Part shown: piece after piece, positions 1 through 5,674 of the stretch
How the letters are laid out: the number at the start of each line of letters is the position of its first letter
How positions within the stretch are numbered: the first letter of the stretch is position 1
NCBI GenBank assembly: GCA_003565035.1
Contig: PXDP01000515.1
Coordinates: 1 to 6,085, forward strand
Source of the DNA: PVC group bacterium
GTDB lineage: Bacteria; Verrucomicrobiota; Kiritimatiellia; SS1-B-03-39; UBA6053
Direction of reading: 5' to 3'
Length of the DNA: 6,085 nt
Notes under the pieces: model-generated
Seen by the model: the letters and a program-made list of their open reading frames with translations, nothing else
The model's database searches: none
Told to the model about the DNA's origin: nothing
Program-made: the position numbers and the translations under genes

Positions 1-176
1 ACGAGGATATCAGCCAGACCACCAATTTGGCCGAAGGATTTCACAACGCGGAGGCCCTGCCCGGCACACATCCGCACGTGGAACGAATTCATACCATGCA
101 TCACTGGTTCCGCGAGCATTTCAGAACCCGGGCCCCACGCACGATTCCCATCACTCAAACCGGAGACCGACCATGA
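1..176 (+). CDS. Probable type I sulfatase, C-terminal end only (5' partial)
   Basis: An open frame enters from the left edge (first full codon at base 3) and ends at TGA 174-176, giving 57 visible residues. The tail starts EDISQTTNLAE, which resembles the C-terminal strand-and-turn of S1 sulfatases (the usual pattern is a Tyr-Asp-Leu stretch, then D-x-x-E-x-x-NLA). It is followed by a helix containing HPHVERIHTMHHWFREHF, where family members carry their last helix, and by a short Pro/Arg-rich end. No catalytic residue is in view. The stop overlaps the start of the alkaline phosphatase gene as ATGA, so the two are almost certainly co-transcribed and translationally coupled. The coding call is strong because of this overlap and the protein-like composition. 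The sulfatase call rests on a short C-terminal pattern plus the neighbouring sulfatases, so another alkaline-phosphatase-superfamily enzyme is possible. Confidence 0.62.
   Translation, partial: EDISQTTNLAEGFHNAEALPGTHPHVERIHTMHHWFREHFRTRAPRTIPITQTGDRP
162..166 (+). promoter_or_regulatory. Ribosome binding site for the alkaline phosphatase gene
   Basis: GGAGA lies six bases before the ATG at 173, inside the last codons of the upstream gene. With the ATGA stop/start overlap it supports this ATG as the true start and suggests that ribosomes finishing the upstream gene re-initiate here. Confidence 0.7.
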
Positions 177-1609
177 ACACCCCGTCCCCTTCTTCTGTCA
201 ACCGCCGCGATTTTTTAAAAACTGGCGGTCTCGGTCTCGCAGCCCTCAGCGGTCTGGGGATTCAGCCGACTGCGAAAAGTGTTCAAACCAGTGGCAGACC
301 CGCAAGCGGCCGCGCCAAAAATATTATTTTTCTGGTTTCGGACGGCATGAGCGGGGGAACCTTTTCCACCGCAAATCAGTTTCTGCAATGGAAAGAGGGC
401 CGGCCCAGTCACTGGGCGGAACTTCTGCTTCAGGGAAAGGGCCGTTTCAGCATGATGGACACCGCGTCGCGGAGTTCAATTGTGACCGACTCGGCGGCGG
501 GATCTTCCGCATGGGGATGCGGGCAGCGTGTCCATAACGGTCGCATCAACATGGCCGGCGAAGGACGGCCGCTGCGGACGATTCTGGAAATTGCGCGCGA
601 TGCGGGCAAAGCGACCGGGCTGGTCACCACGGCCACGGTGACACACGCAACACCGGCGGGATTCGGCGCGAATGTTATGGGCCGCGGAGATGAACGCCAG
701 GTGATGGAGCAATATCTTGAGCGGGAGTATGATCTGCTGCTGGGGGGCGGACGCCAATTCATCGGCGAATTCGAGGGTCAGCCGTCCCTGCTGCCCAGGG
801 TTGAGGCCGGCGGATATGAATTCGTGGAAGACCGGAACAGCCTGCTGAACGCAAAGGGAAAGGATGCGCGGCTGATCGGTCTGTTTGCGGAGGAGCACCT
901 GCCCTACGAGGTGGACCGCATGTACCGTCCGGAAGCACTGCACGAGCAGGTGCCCAGTCTCGCGGAAATGACGCAGGTGGCCCTTCGCCGTCTGAGCACC
1001 AATCCCAATGGATTTCTGGTGCAGATCGAGGGGGCCCGCGTGGATATGGCCGCGCACCTCAATGACACCGGCGGGCTGCTGCATGATCAGCTGGCCTTCG
1101 ATCAGGCGGTAAAAGTGGCGCTCGATTTCGCCGAAGAGCATGACGACACGCTGGTCATCGTGACCACCGACCACGGAAACGCCAGTCCGGGCCTGAACAG
1201 CGGGAATAATGGCGGGCGGCGCAACTTCCAACACATGGATGCCATCCGGGGGTCTTACCGCACCCTGCGTGACCGACTGGACCGTGATCAGTCCGCAGAA
1301 GAGATTCAGTCCCATGTCGCGGCGGTACTTGGACAGGAAATCGAAGTGGAGCACGCCGAACTCATGCTGCGTCACATGAACAATGAATTCAGGCTGCCCT
1401 ACCGCCGCTTCCCCTGGCTTGCGTCTTTGGTCGGCCAGATCATAGCCAACCACACCGATTTCGGATGGATCGGAAATCAGCATACTGCGGAACATGTTTA
1501 CCTGAATGTCGTGGGACCCGGCAGCGAGCTTGTGCAGCCTTTTACTCGCAATACCGATTTATTCGATTTAATGATCCGCTCTGCAGGCATGGAAGCCTGG
1601 CGGACCTGA
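173..1609 (+). CDS. Tat-exported alkaline phosphatase (PhoA family)
   Basis: A metal-dependent phosphomonoesterase that should act outside the cytoplasm. Residues 10-16 (NRRDFLK) form a twin-arginine motif, followed by a Gly/Ala/Leu-rich h-region (about 17-30). The mature enzyme starts near 48 and carries the whole PhoA active site: D57 in VSDGM, nucleophile S107 in TDSAAG, H158-A-T160 at the third-metal site, R171 where E. coli has R166, E286, D291 and H295, D333-H334 in TTDHGNAS, and H437 in GNQHTAEH. His at 158 replaces the Asp153 of E. coli, as in mammalian and several marine enzymes. About 100 residues separate H334 from H437, against about 40 in E. coli. This is a largely helical, Arg-rich insertion in the position of a crown-like domain. 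The 478-residue length is normal. The ATG is supported by GGAGA and by the ATGA overlap with the probable sulfatase upstream. A second sulfatase follows after 51 bp, so organic phosphate may be released alongside sulfate. I can see no regulatory site. Confidence 0.95.
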   Translation: MNTPSPSSVNRRDFLKTGGLGLAALSGLGIQPTAKSVQTSGRPASGRAKNIIFLVSDGMSGGTFSTANQFLQWKEGRPSHWAELLLQGKGRFSMMDTASRSSIVTDSAAGSSAWGCGQRVHNGRINMAGEGRPLRTILEIARDAGKATGLVTTATVTHATPAGFGANVMGRGDERQVMEQYLEREYDLLLGGGRQFIGEFEGQPSLLPRVEAGGYEFVEDRNSLLNAKGKDARLIGLFAEEHLPYEVDRMYRPEALHEQVPSLAEMTQVALRRLSTNPNGFLVQIEGARVDMAAHLNDTGGLLHDQLAFDQAVKVALDFAEEHDDTLVIVTTDHGNASPGLNSGNNGGRRNFQHMDAIRGSYRTLRDRLDRDQSAEEIQSHVAAVLGQEIEVEHAELMLRHMNNEFRLPYRRFPWLASLVGQIIANHTDFGWIGNQHTAEHVYLNVVGPGSELVQPFTRNTDLFDLMIRSAGMEAWRT

Positions 1610-1633
1610 TTTCAGGCCGATACGATCCTTTTT

Positions 1634-1647
1634 ATCACAGATCACAC
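1634..1647 (+). repeat. Tandem heptamer ATCACAG/ATCACAC before the sulfatase ribosome binding site
   Basis: In the 51-base gap after the phosphatase gene, ATCACAG is followed directly by ATCACAC and then AGAGGAC. The two heptamers differ at one base. The wording resembles the short CACAGATyACACAGAt-type intergenic repeats I recall from many environmental bacterial genomes. With only two units in one place this may be chance. No hairpin or T-run is present in the gap, so no terminator separates the two genes. Confidence 0.35.
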
Positions 1648-1653
1648 AGAGGA
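1648..1653 (+). promoter_or_regulatory. Ribosome binding site that sets the sulfatase start at ATG 1661
   Basis: AGAGGA ends seven bases before ATG 1661, a normal spacing. An in-frame TTG at 1655 would leave only one base after the same element, so the longer reading with two extra residues is unlikely. Confidence 0.75.
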
Positions 1654-1660
1654 CTTGCCC

Positions 1661-3169
1661 ATGCCCCCCAACATTCTGTTTCTCATTTCCGACCAGCAGC
1701 GCGCCGACACCCTCGGGGTGCTGAATCCGAAAATCCGCACGCCCAATCTGGACCGGCTGGCACAAAATGGCACCGTCTATACCCGCTGCTATCCCACGAC
1801 CCCTGTCTGCCTCCCCTGCCGGGCCTCGCTCCTCAGCGGGCTCTACCCTTCCGCGCACGGCGCCATGCACAACTACACCGGACTGCGGCCCTCCCTGTCG
1901 CCGATGGTGGCGGACTGTTTCCGTGAAGCGGGGTATCACACCCATATGATTGGGAAGAGTCATGTCCATCCCTGCCATCAGGCGGGAAGCCCCGAAAGTG
2001 CCCCGCACATTCACGACCGCGACTACTTCCGTAAGTGGCACGGTCCCTGGTACGGCTTTGAACACGCCGATCTGAACATCGGCCACAGCACGGAAACCCA
2101 CGCCTGCGGCATGCATTACGGCGTCTGGCTGGAAGACCGGGGCATCGATACCGACAAATTCTTCGGACACACGCGCTACGAGGAATACGGGGCCTGGGAT
2201 TTACCGGAAGATGCGCACAATTCCGCCTGGATTGCGGAGACGGTGATTGAATCCATGCGCCGCTCCAAACAGGAAAACAAGCCGTTCTACATCTCCGCGA
2301 ATTTCCAGGATCCGCATAATCCCTGCATGGTTCCGGAGCCGTGGGCCTCGATGTACAGTCCCGACGACATGCCGGACTTCGGCTTCAAACCCGGTGAACC
2401 CGAATGCTTTGCGGACAAACCGCCCTTTTATGAGGAAATTCTGAAATCAAACGGCCCCTATGCGGCGAAGTATTCCGAAGGCGGCCCCGCCAAAGCCACC
2501 AATGCCGCTCATCTGAGCTTTACCCCGCAACAGGCGCGTGAAAACGCCGCCTGCTATTACGGCATGGTCAGCCTGATGGACCACCATATCGGACGCATCC
2601 TGGACGAACTCGAACAGATGGGCGAACTGGAGAATACGATCATTGTCTTCACCTCCGACCACGGAGATTTTCTCGGGGATCACGGGCTCTGGTGGAAAGA
2701 ACTGTATCCCTACGAAGAGGCCCTGCGGGTTCCCTGTATTGTGAGCTGGCCCGGACACCTTCCCGAAGGCCGGCAGAGCAGCGCCCTCACCGGGCTGATT
2801 GACTTCGCACCCACCTGGCTGAGCCTGGCGGGGCTTCCGCCGCAGCAGACCTTTCAGGGTGTGGACCAGAGCACAGTCTGGCAGGGACAGAAGGAAAAAC
2901 TCCGCGAAACCATCGTGGTCGAGGACCGCCCCGGAGACAGCCCCTTTAATCAGCGGGTCTACATCACCGACCGCTATAAGCTCGTCGCCTACAGCAATCC
3001 GGACTGGGGCGAACTCTACGATATGGAAAACGATCCCCATCAGGTGCGGAACCTCTGGTCGGATCCCGCATACACGGATTTACGCTTCCGACTGATGCAG
3101 GGCCTGTTGGCCGAGGAAATGAACCGGCATCATCCCTATCACCCGGTTTATCCGCGCGACACCCCCTGA
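1661..3169 (+). CDS. Type I (formylglycine) sulfatase, CLPCR active-site variant
   Basis: A 502-residue sulfate ester hydrolase of the S1 / alkaline phosphatase superfamily. The catalytic domain begins at once: NILFLISDQQ gives calcium ligands D11 and Q12. The formylglycine site is C50-L-P-C53-R54 in TPVCLPCRASLLSG, and GKSH (K99, H101) supplies the sulfate-binding Lys and His. H219 lies in QDPHNP, D333-H334 in FTSDHGDFLGDHG, and K346 in LWWKE. The C-terminal subdomain ends in the family-typical GELYDMENDPHQVRNLW. CxPxR is intact, but Leu after the Cys and Cys before the Arg are unusual (CSPSR or CxPAR are common). No signal peptide precedes NILF, and the in-frame codons back to the phosphatase stop encode no hydrophobic segment, so a cytoplasmic location is likely. 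ATG 1661 is chosen because AGAGGA is well spaced for it. It is the last gene of the plus-strand cluster. The subfamily and substrate cannot be read from the sequence. Confidence 0.95.
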   Translation: MPPNILFLISDQQRADTLGVLNPKIRTPNLDRLAQNGTVYTRCYPTTPVCLPCRASLLSGLYPSAHGAMHNYTGLRPSLSPMVADCFREAGYHTHMIGKSHVHPCHQAGSPESAPHIHDRDYFRKWHGPWYGFEHADLNIGHSTETHACGMHYGVWLEDRGIDTDKFFGHTRYEEYGAWDLPEDAHNSAWIAETVIESMRRSKQENKPFYISANFQDPHNPCMVPEPWASMYSPDDMPDFGFKPGEPECFADKPPFYEEILKSNGPYAAKYSEGGPAKATNAAHLSFTPQQARENAACYYGMVSLMDHHIGRILDELEQMGELENTIIVFTSDHGDFLGDHGLWWKELYPYEEALRVPCIVSWPGHLPEGRQSSALTGLIDFAPTWLSLAGLPPQQTFQGVDQSTVWQGQKEKLRETIVVEDRPGDSPFNQRVYITDRYKLVAYSNPDWGELYDMENDPHQVRNLWSDPAYTDLRFRLMQGLLAEEMNRHHPYHPVYPRDTP

Positions 3170-3194
3170 GCGGTTTCCGCTCAACCGGGTTTTT
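3167..3194. terminator. Shared hairpin at the convergent gene junction, possible bidirectional terminator
   Basis: TGAGCGG (3167-3173), a TTT loop and CCGCTCA (3177-3183) make a perfect 7-bp hairpin. Its arms contain the stop codons of both converging sulfatase genes (TGA 3167-3169 on plus, TGA from 3183 to 3181 on minus). A second, mutually exclusive plus-strand hairpin, CGGTT (3171-3175) with AACCG (3183-3187), is followed two bases later by TTTTT (3190-3194) and looks more like an intrinsic terminator for the plus strand. The minus strand has no T-run after the stem, so termination there may be weak or factor-assisted. Confidence 0.5.
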
Positions 3195-4578
3195 CGCGCC
3201 ACAAATCCGAGGGATTGTGCTTCACAGAAAGCCCTGAGGCGGTGATCCCGCTTTTTTCGGGGTCTTCGTATTCAGCATAATATGCATCCATCGCCGCCGA
3301 TAAGTCGGCGATGACCTTGGCGTGAGCGGGTTCCTGAATGGCGTTGACGGTTTCGCGCGGGTCGGACACGAGATCGTAAAACGCGTCACACACCTCAACA
3401 CCGGAAGGATGCGGATAGCGGCGGATCAGCTTGGCGGTGTCCGTGCGCGCCATGCGGTTCGGGCCGCTTTCGCAGAACTGAATGTCGCGCCGGAGGGCAT
3501 CCGGATCGCGGATCAGCGGCAGCAGGCTTTCGCCGGGGGAGCCCTGACGGGCCAGAATCGCGTCGCGGTCCGCCCCGGCCAGATCCAGCAGCGTCGCGTG
3601 CAGATCGCAGTGGTCGCTCCGGCGGCTCACCTTCAAGCCGGAGGGAAGACCGGGTCCCCGCATCAGCAGCGGCACATGAATGGACTCCTCCAGGAAATTC
3701 GCGGGGTTGGTGGCGTTGGCTTTGGTGTGCAGACCATGATGCCCGTTCATATGTCCGTGATCGGAGGTGTAAATAATCACGGTGTTGTCCAGTTGGCCCA
3801 TGTTTTCCAATTCGGTGATGATCCGGAGCATCTGCTGATCGATATTTTCAATGGAGGCGTAATAATCCGCAAGCTCCTTCCGGCGGGCGGGATCATCCGG
3901 ATTGAAAATGCCGAAGCGCGGACGGCCGTGCAGCGCCAGATGCGGCTCGCGGGGAATATCCGAAAACGCACAGTTCCGGTAATGATGCCGGAGCGGGGCC
4001 GGCTCCGCATTGTGCGGGGTATGGGTGTTGGTGTAGCCGACAAACAGGAAAAACGGATCTTCACTCTCCGCCTGTTCGCGCAGAAAGCGAATCGCGCGTT
4101 CGGTGTAAAAGACCTCCTGATGACCGTGCGCCTCGATTCGGTCGGTTCCGTCGATGAACTGCTGGGATTTGAAGGCCGCCCGGGTTCCCAGAAGACTGGT
4201 GAACCAGGTGTCAAACCCCGGCATGGGATGCCGGGAATCGCCGGCGTGCCATTTCCCCACCAGCCCGGTGCTGTATCCCTGCGCCTTCAGAAAGGTTCCC
4301 AGCGTGTCCTGTCCGGCAATGCCGTGATGATCCGTCGTTTCCCTGGTTTCACCCAGCCAGTCGTGAATTCCGTGGCGGCTGGGAATCTGACCATTCCAGA
4401 AGGAGGCCCGGGCCGGAGAGCAGACCGGATTGGGACAGAAGGCATGATCAAACCGGACCCCCGTGTCCGCCATCCACTGCATCACCGGCGTGTGAAGCTC
4501 CCGGTTACCATAGGCGCTGGAGGCCCACTGACCATGATCATCGGTAAGGAAAACAAGCAGGTTGGGTTTACCGGGCAT
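3181..4578 (-). CDS. Type I (formylglycine) sulfatase, CSPAR type
   Basis: A 465-residue S1 sulfatase. In order: calcium ligands D13-D14 in FLTDDHG; the formylglycine site C53-S-P-A-R57 in NPVCSPARASFWNG; SRHGIHDWLGE after it; K109 and H111 in GLVGKWHAGD; the HTPH segment with H186 and H189; D273-H274 in YTSDHGHMNGHHG; and K286 in LHTK. The family-typical FYDLVSDPRETVNA closes the C-terminal subdomain near 400-413. All residues needed for formylglycine formation, metal binding and sulfate binding are present. The start is well fixed: AGAGG sits five bases before ATG, and the in-frame TAA of the upstream gene is only three codons away, so no signal peptide can be added and the enzyme is probably cytoplasmic. 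It is the second gene of a minus-strand pair with the SHD1-like protein. It differs from the plus-strand sulfatase in motif and body sequence, so this is not a recent duplication. The substrate is unknown. Confidence 0.95.
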   Translation of the reverse strand: MPGKPNLLVFLTDDHGQWASSAYGNRELHTPVMQWMADTGVRFDHAFCPNPVCSPARASFWNGQIPSRHGIHDWLGETRETTDHHGIAGQDTLGTFLKAQGYSTGLVGKWHAGDSRHPMPGFDTWFTSLLGTRAAFKSQQFIDGTDRIEAHGHQEVFYTERAIRFLREQAESEDPFFLFVGYTNTHTPHNAEPAPLRHHYRNCAFSDIPREPHLALHGRPRFGIFNPDDPARRKELADYYASIENIDQQMLRIITELENMGQLDNTVIIYTSDHGHMNGHHGLHTKANATNPANFLEESIHVPLLMRGPGLPSGLKVSRRSDHCDLHATLLDLAGADRDAILARQGSPGESLLPLIRDPDALRRDIQFCESGPNRMARTDTAKLIRRYPHPSGVEVCDAFYDLVSDPRETVNAIQEPAHAKVIADLSAAMDAYYAEYEDPEKSGITASGLSVKHNPSDLWREKPG

Positions 4579-4583
4579 TCCAA

Positions 4584-4588
4584 CCTCT
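4584..4588 (-). promoter_or_regulatory. Ribosome binding site of the minus-strand sulfatase, overlapping the upstream stop codon
   Basis: On the minus strand the sequence reads TAAGAGGTTGGAATG. The last base of the SHD1-like gene's TAA stop is the first base of AGAGG, and five bases separate AGAGG from the sulfatase ATG. This arrangement favours coupled translation of the two genes. Confidence 0.75.
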
Positions 4589-5574
4589 TATTCGAACCGC
4601 AGACGGAACCAAGCCGGGACTTCATCCGTTTCCGGGAGCTCAGGATAGGTATGGCGGAACCGCCCGCCGGACAGCAGAGAACGCCCCCCCTCGTAATACC
4701 AAACCGACAGTTCACCCTGATTTCGGCCTTCCGGTGCCAGGAAGGTTATCAATCCCCGCGTGTAAGGTCCCCGCAACTCAATGCGGGAAAGTTCCGAGAC
4801 CGACTCCTGGCGGAGTTCGGTGTAACTCAGCGATCCGGAGCGGTTGTTCTGGGTGCGGAAGCGGACACTGAACGGACGCATGAGCTGATCAACGCGTGCC
4901 TGTTCAACTCCCTGCGGGGCAAGCGGCCCGCGCAGCCGCTGGATGGACATATCGTGCTCCAGCACCGGAGGCAGCACCGCCACCACCGCCAGCCGGGGAT
5001 CGTCGGGACGCGCTTCGGGAAATTCGATGCGGTAGCCGAAATCCATTCCGTCCGGCAGCATACGGATACGGGTTTCGACAATGGCCTCACTTTGCATGCG
5101 GGCGCGCCAGACCAGGTCTTCACCCTGCAATTCAACCGGAACATCCATGGCGCGGAAATCCCGGTCTCCGCGGCGACCGTCGGAGCGGTCCGTGTGCTGC
5201 AGCCGAAGAATCATGGGCGGATAGTCCACGGGAACCCCGCGCTCCCGGAACTGAATCTGGGCGAAGTCGTGGTGGTTATGAAGGGTCAGCCGGTAATGCT
5301 CGGTGAAATGGGAAAACAGCACCCGTCTGCCCGGTGAGTCGGCATGCAGACTTCGGGTCAGGGCGCGGTTGCGGGAATCCTGATCCAGCCGGATCAGAGG
5401 TACGCGCACTTCCGCGCCGTCGGCATTGGCCAGCCGGACCGTATCCCCCTCCAAATCCAAATAACGCCCCTCAAAGCTGTGCTGACCGTCGGCACTGACC
5501 CAGGCGGGTAAATCCGCACGCAGAATGACTGCGCCTAACAGTGAACCAAGGAATAACGATTTACAAAGATTCAT
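4588..5574 (-). CDS. Secreted SHD1-like domain protein of unknown function
   Basis: A 328-residue protein I cannot assign to a characterised family. Residues 1-20 look like a Sec signal peptide: K5, then a hydrophobic run 7-18, with probable cleavage after ILRA. C4 is not in a lipobox. Residues about 23-70 match the pattern of SLA1-homology-domain-1-like (SHD1) modules common in PVC bacteria: PAWVSADG, then FEGRYLDLEGDTVRL, then ADGAEVRVPLIRL with D64 and D66. The remaining 250 residues are rich in Arg and alternating polar/hydrophobic stretches, suggesting a beta-sandwich. Marks are a His cluster HNHHDF (99-104), YRIEFPEARPDDPRLAVVAV (181-200) and VWYYEGG (291-297). I see no catalytic signature. 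The ATG follows GGAGG by four bases. The gene sits nine bases before the sulfatase and the two are surely co-transcribed, so a role with the sulfatase substrate is plausible but inferred. Confidence 0.87.
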   Translation of the reverse strand: MNLCKSLFLGSLLGAVILRADLPAWVSADGQHSFEGRYLDLEGDTVRLANADGAEVRVPLIRLDQDSRNRALTRSLHADSPGRRVLFSHFTEHYRLTLHNHHDFAQIQFRERGVPVDYPPMILRLQHTDRSDGRRGDRDFRAMDVPVELQGEDLVWRARMQSEAIVETRIRMLPDGMDFGYRIEFPEARPDDPRLAVVAVLPPVLEHDMSIQRLRGPLAPQGVEQARVDQLMRPFSVRFRTQNNRSGSLSYTELRQESVSELSRIELRGPYTRGLITFLAPEGRNQGELSVWYYEGGRSLLSGGRFRHTYPELPETDEVPAWFRLRFE

Positions 5575-5578
5575 AATG

Positions 5579-5583
5579 CCTCC
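5579..5583 (-). promoter_or_regulatory. Ribosome binding site of the SHD1-like gene
   Basis: A full GGAGG core (in CCCGGAGGCATT) stands four bases before the ATG at 5574. The spacing is slightly short, but no better start lies nearby and the signal peptide begins exactly at this ATG. Confidence 0.7.
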
Positions 5584-5613
5584 GGGTTATCTTTAAAAGC
5601 GGGAGTGCCGGGC

Positions 5614-5650
5614 AAAAAAGATCCGCACGCCTTCCGGACCTGCGGATCTT
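5614..5650 (-). terminator. Intrinsic terminator of the PEP-CTERM gene
   Basis: Perfect 10-bp inverted repeat: AAGATCCGCA at 5618-5627 and TGCGGATCTT at 5641-5650, with a 13-base loop. Read on the minus strand, the stem ends in TGCGGATC followed by a run of six T (5619-5614). It lies 24 bases after the PEP-CTERM stop. On the plus strand there is no T-run after the stem beyond the two T of the arm, so it is oriented to end minus-strand transcripts from the right. Confidence 0.9.
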
Positions 5651-5674
5651 GATCATCATACCGAAATGACGGCA

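Noticed and set aside
476..1495. A 339-codon minus-strand open frame opposite the alkaline phosphatase.
   Set aside because: It has the same in-register antisense effect, and the plus strand carries the full PhoA active site. The same reasoning removes the minus frame at 2447-3040 and the plus frame at 5666-5998.
1607..1661. The phosphatase and the sulfatase are in the same frame, separated by a single TGA and 17 sense codons, hinting at stop read-through into a two-enzyme fusion.
   Set aside because: Seventeen codons without a stop are expected often by chance. The sulfatase has its own well-spaced ribosome binding site and ATG, and no read-through signal or selenocysteine-type hairpin is visible. 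The Tat-exported and signal-less enzymes also make poor fusion partners.
3169..3181. The two converging sulfatases as an inverted duplication.
   Set aside because: They differ in active-site signature (CLPCR against CSPAR), lengths, calcium-ligand motif (DQQ against DDH) and most of the body sequence. They share only the superfamily framework.
3322..5337. A 671-codon open frame on the plus strand, the longest in the window.
   Set aside because: It is antisense to the minus-strand sulfatase and the SHD1-like gene and in exact codon register with both (the two genes share a frame). Stops in it would need TTA, CTA or TCA codons in those genes, which are rare at this GC content. The translation shows no domain, while the opposite strand has complete motifs and ribosome binding sites.
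5587..5618. Possible minus-strand promoter: TTGCCC, 18-base spacer, GATAAC.
   Set aside because: Only four of six bases match in each box, and the start would fall at or in the GGAGG of the SHD1-like gene, leaving no usable leader. It also overlaps the terminator T-run.
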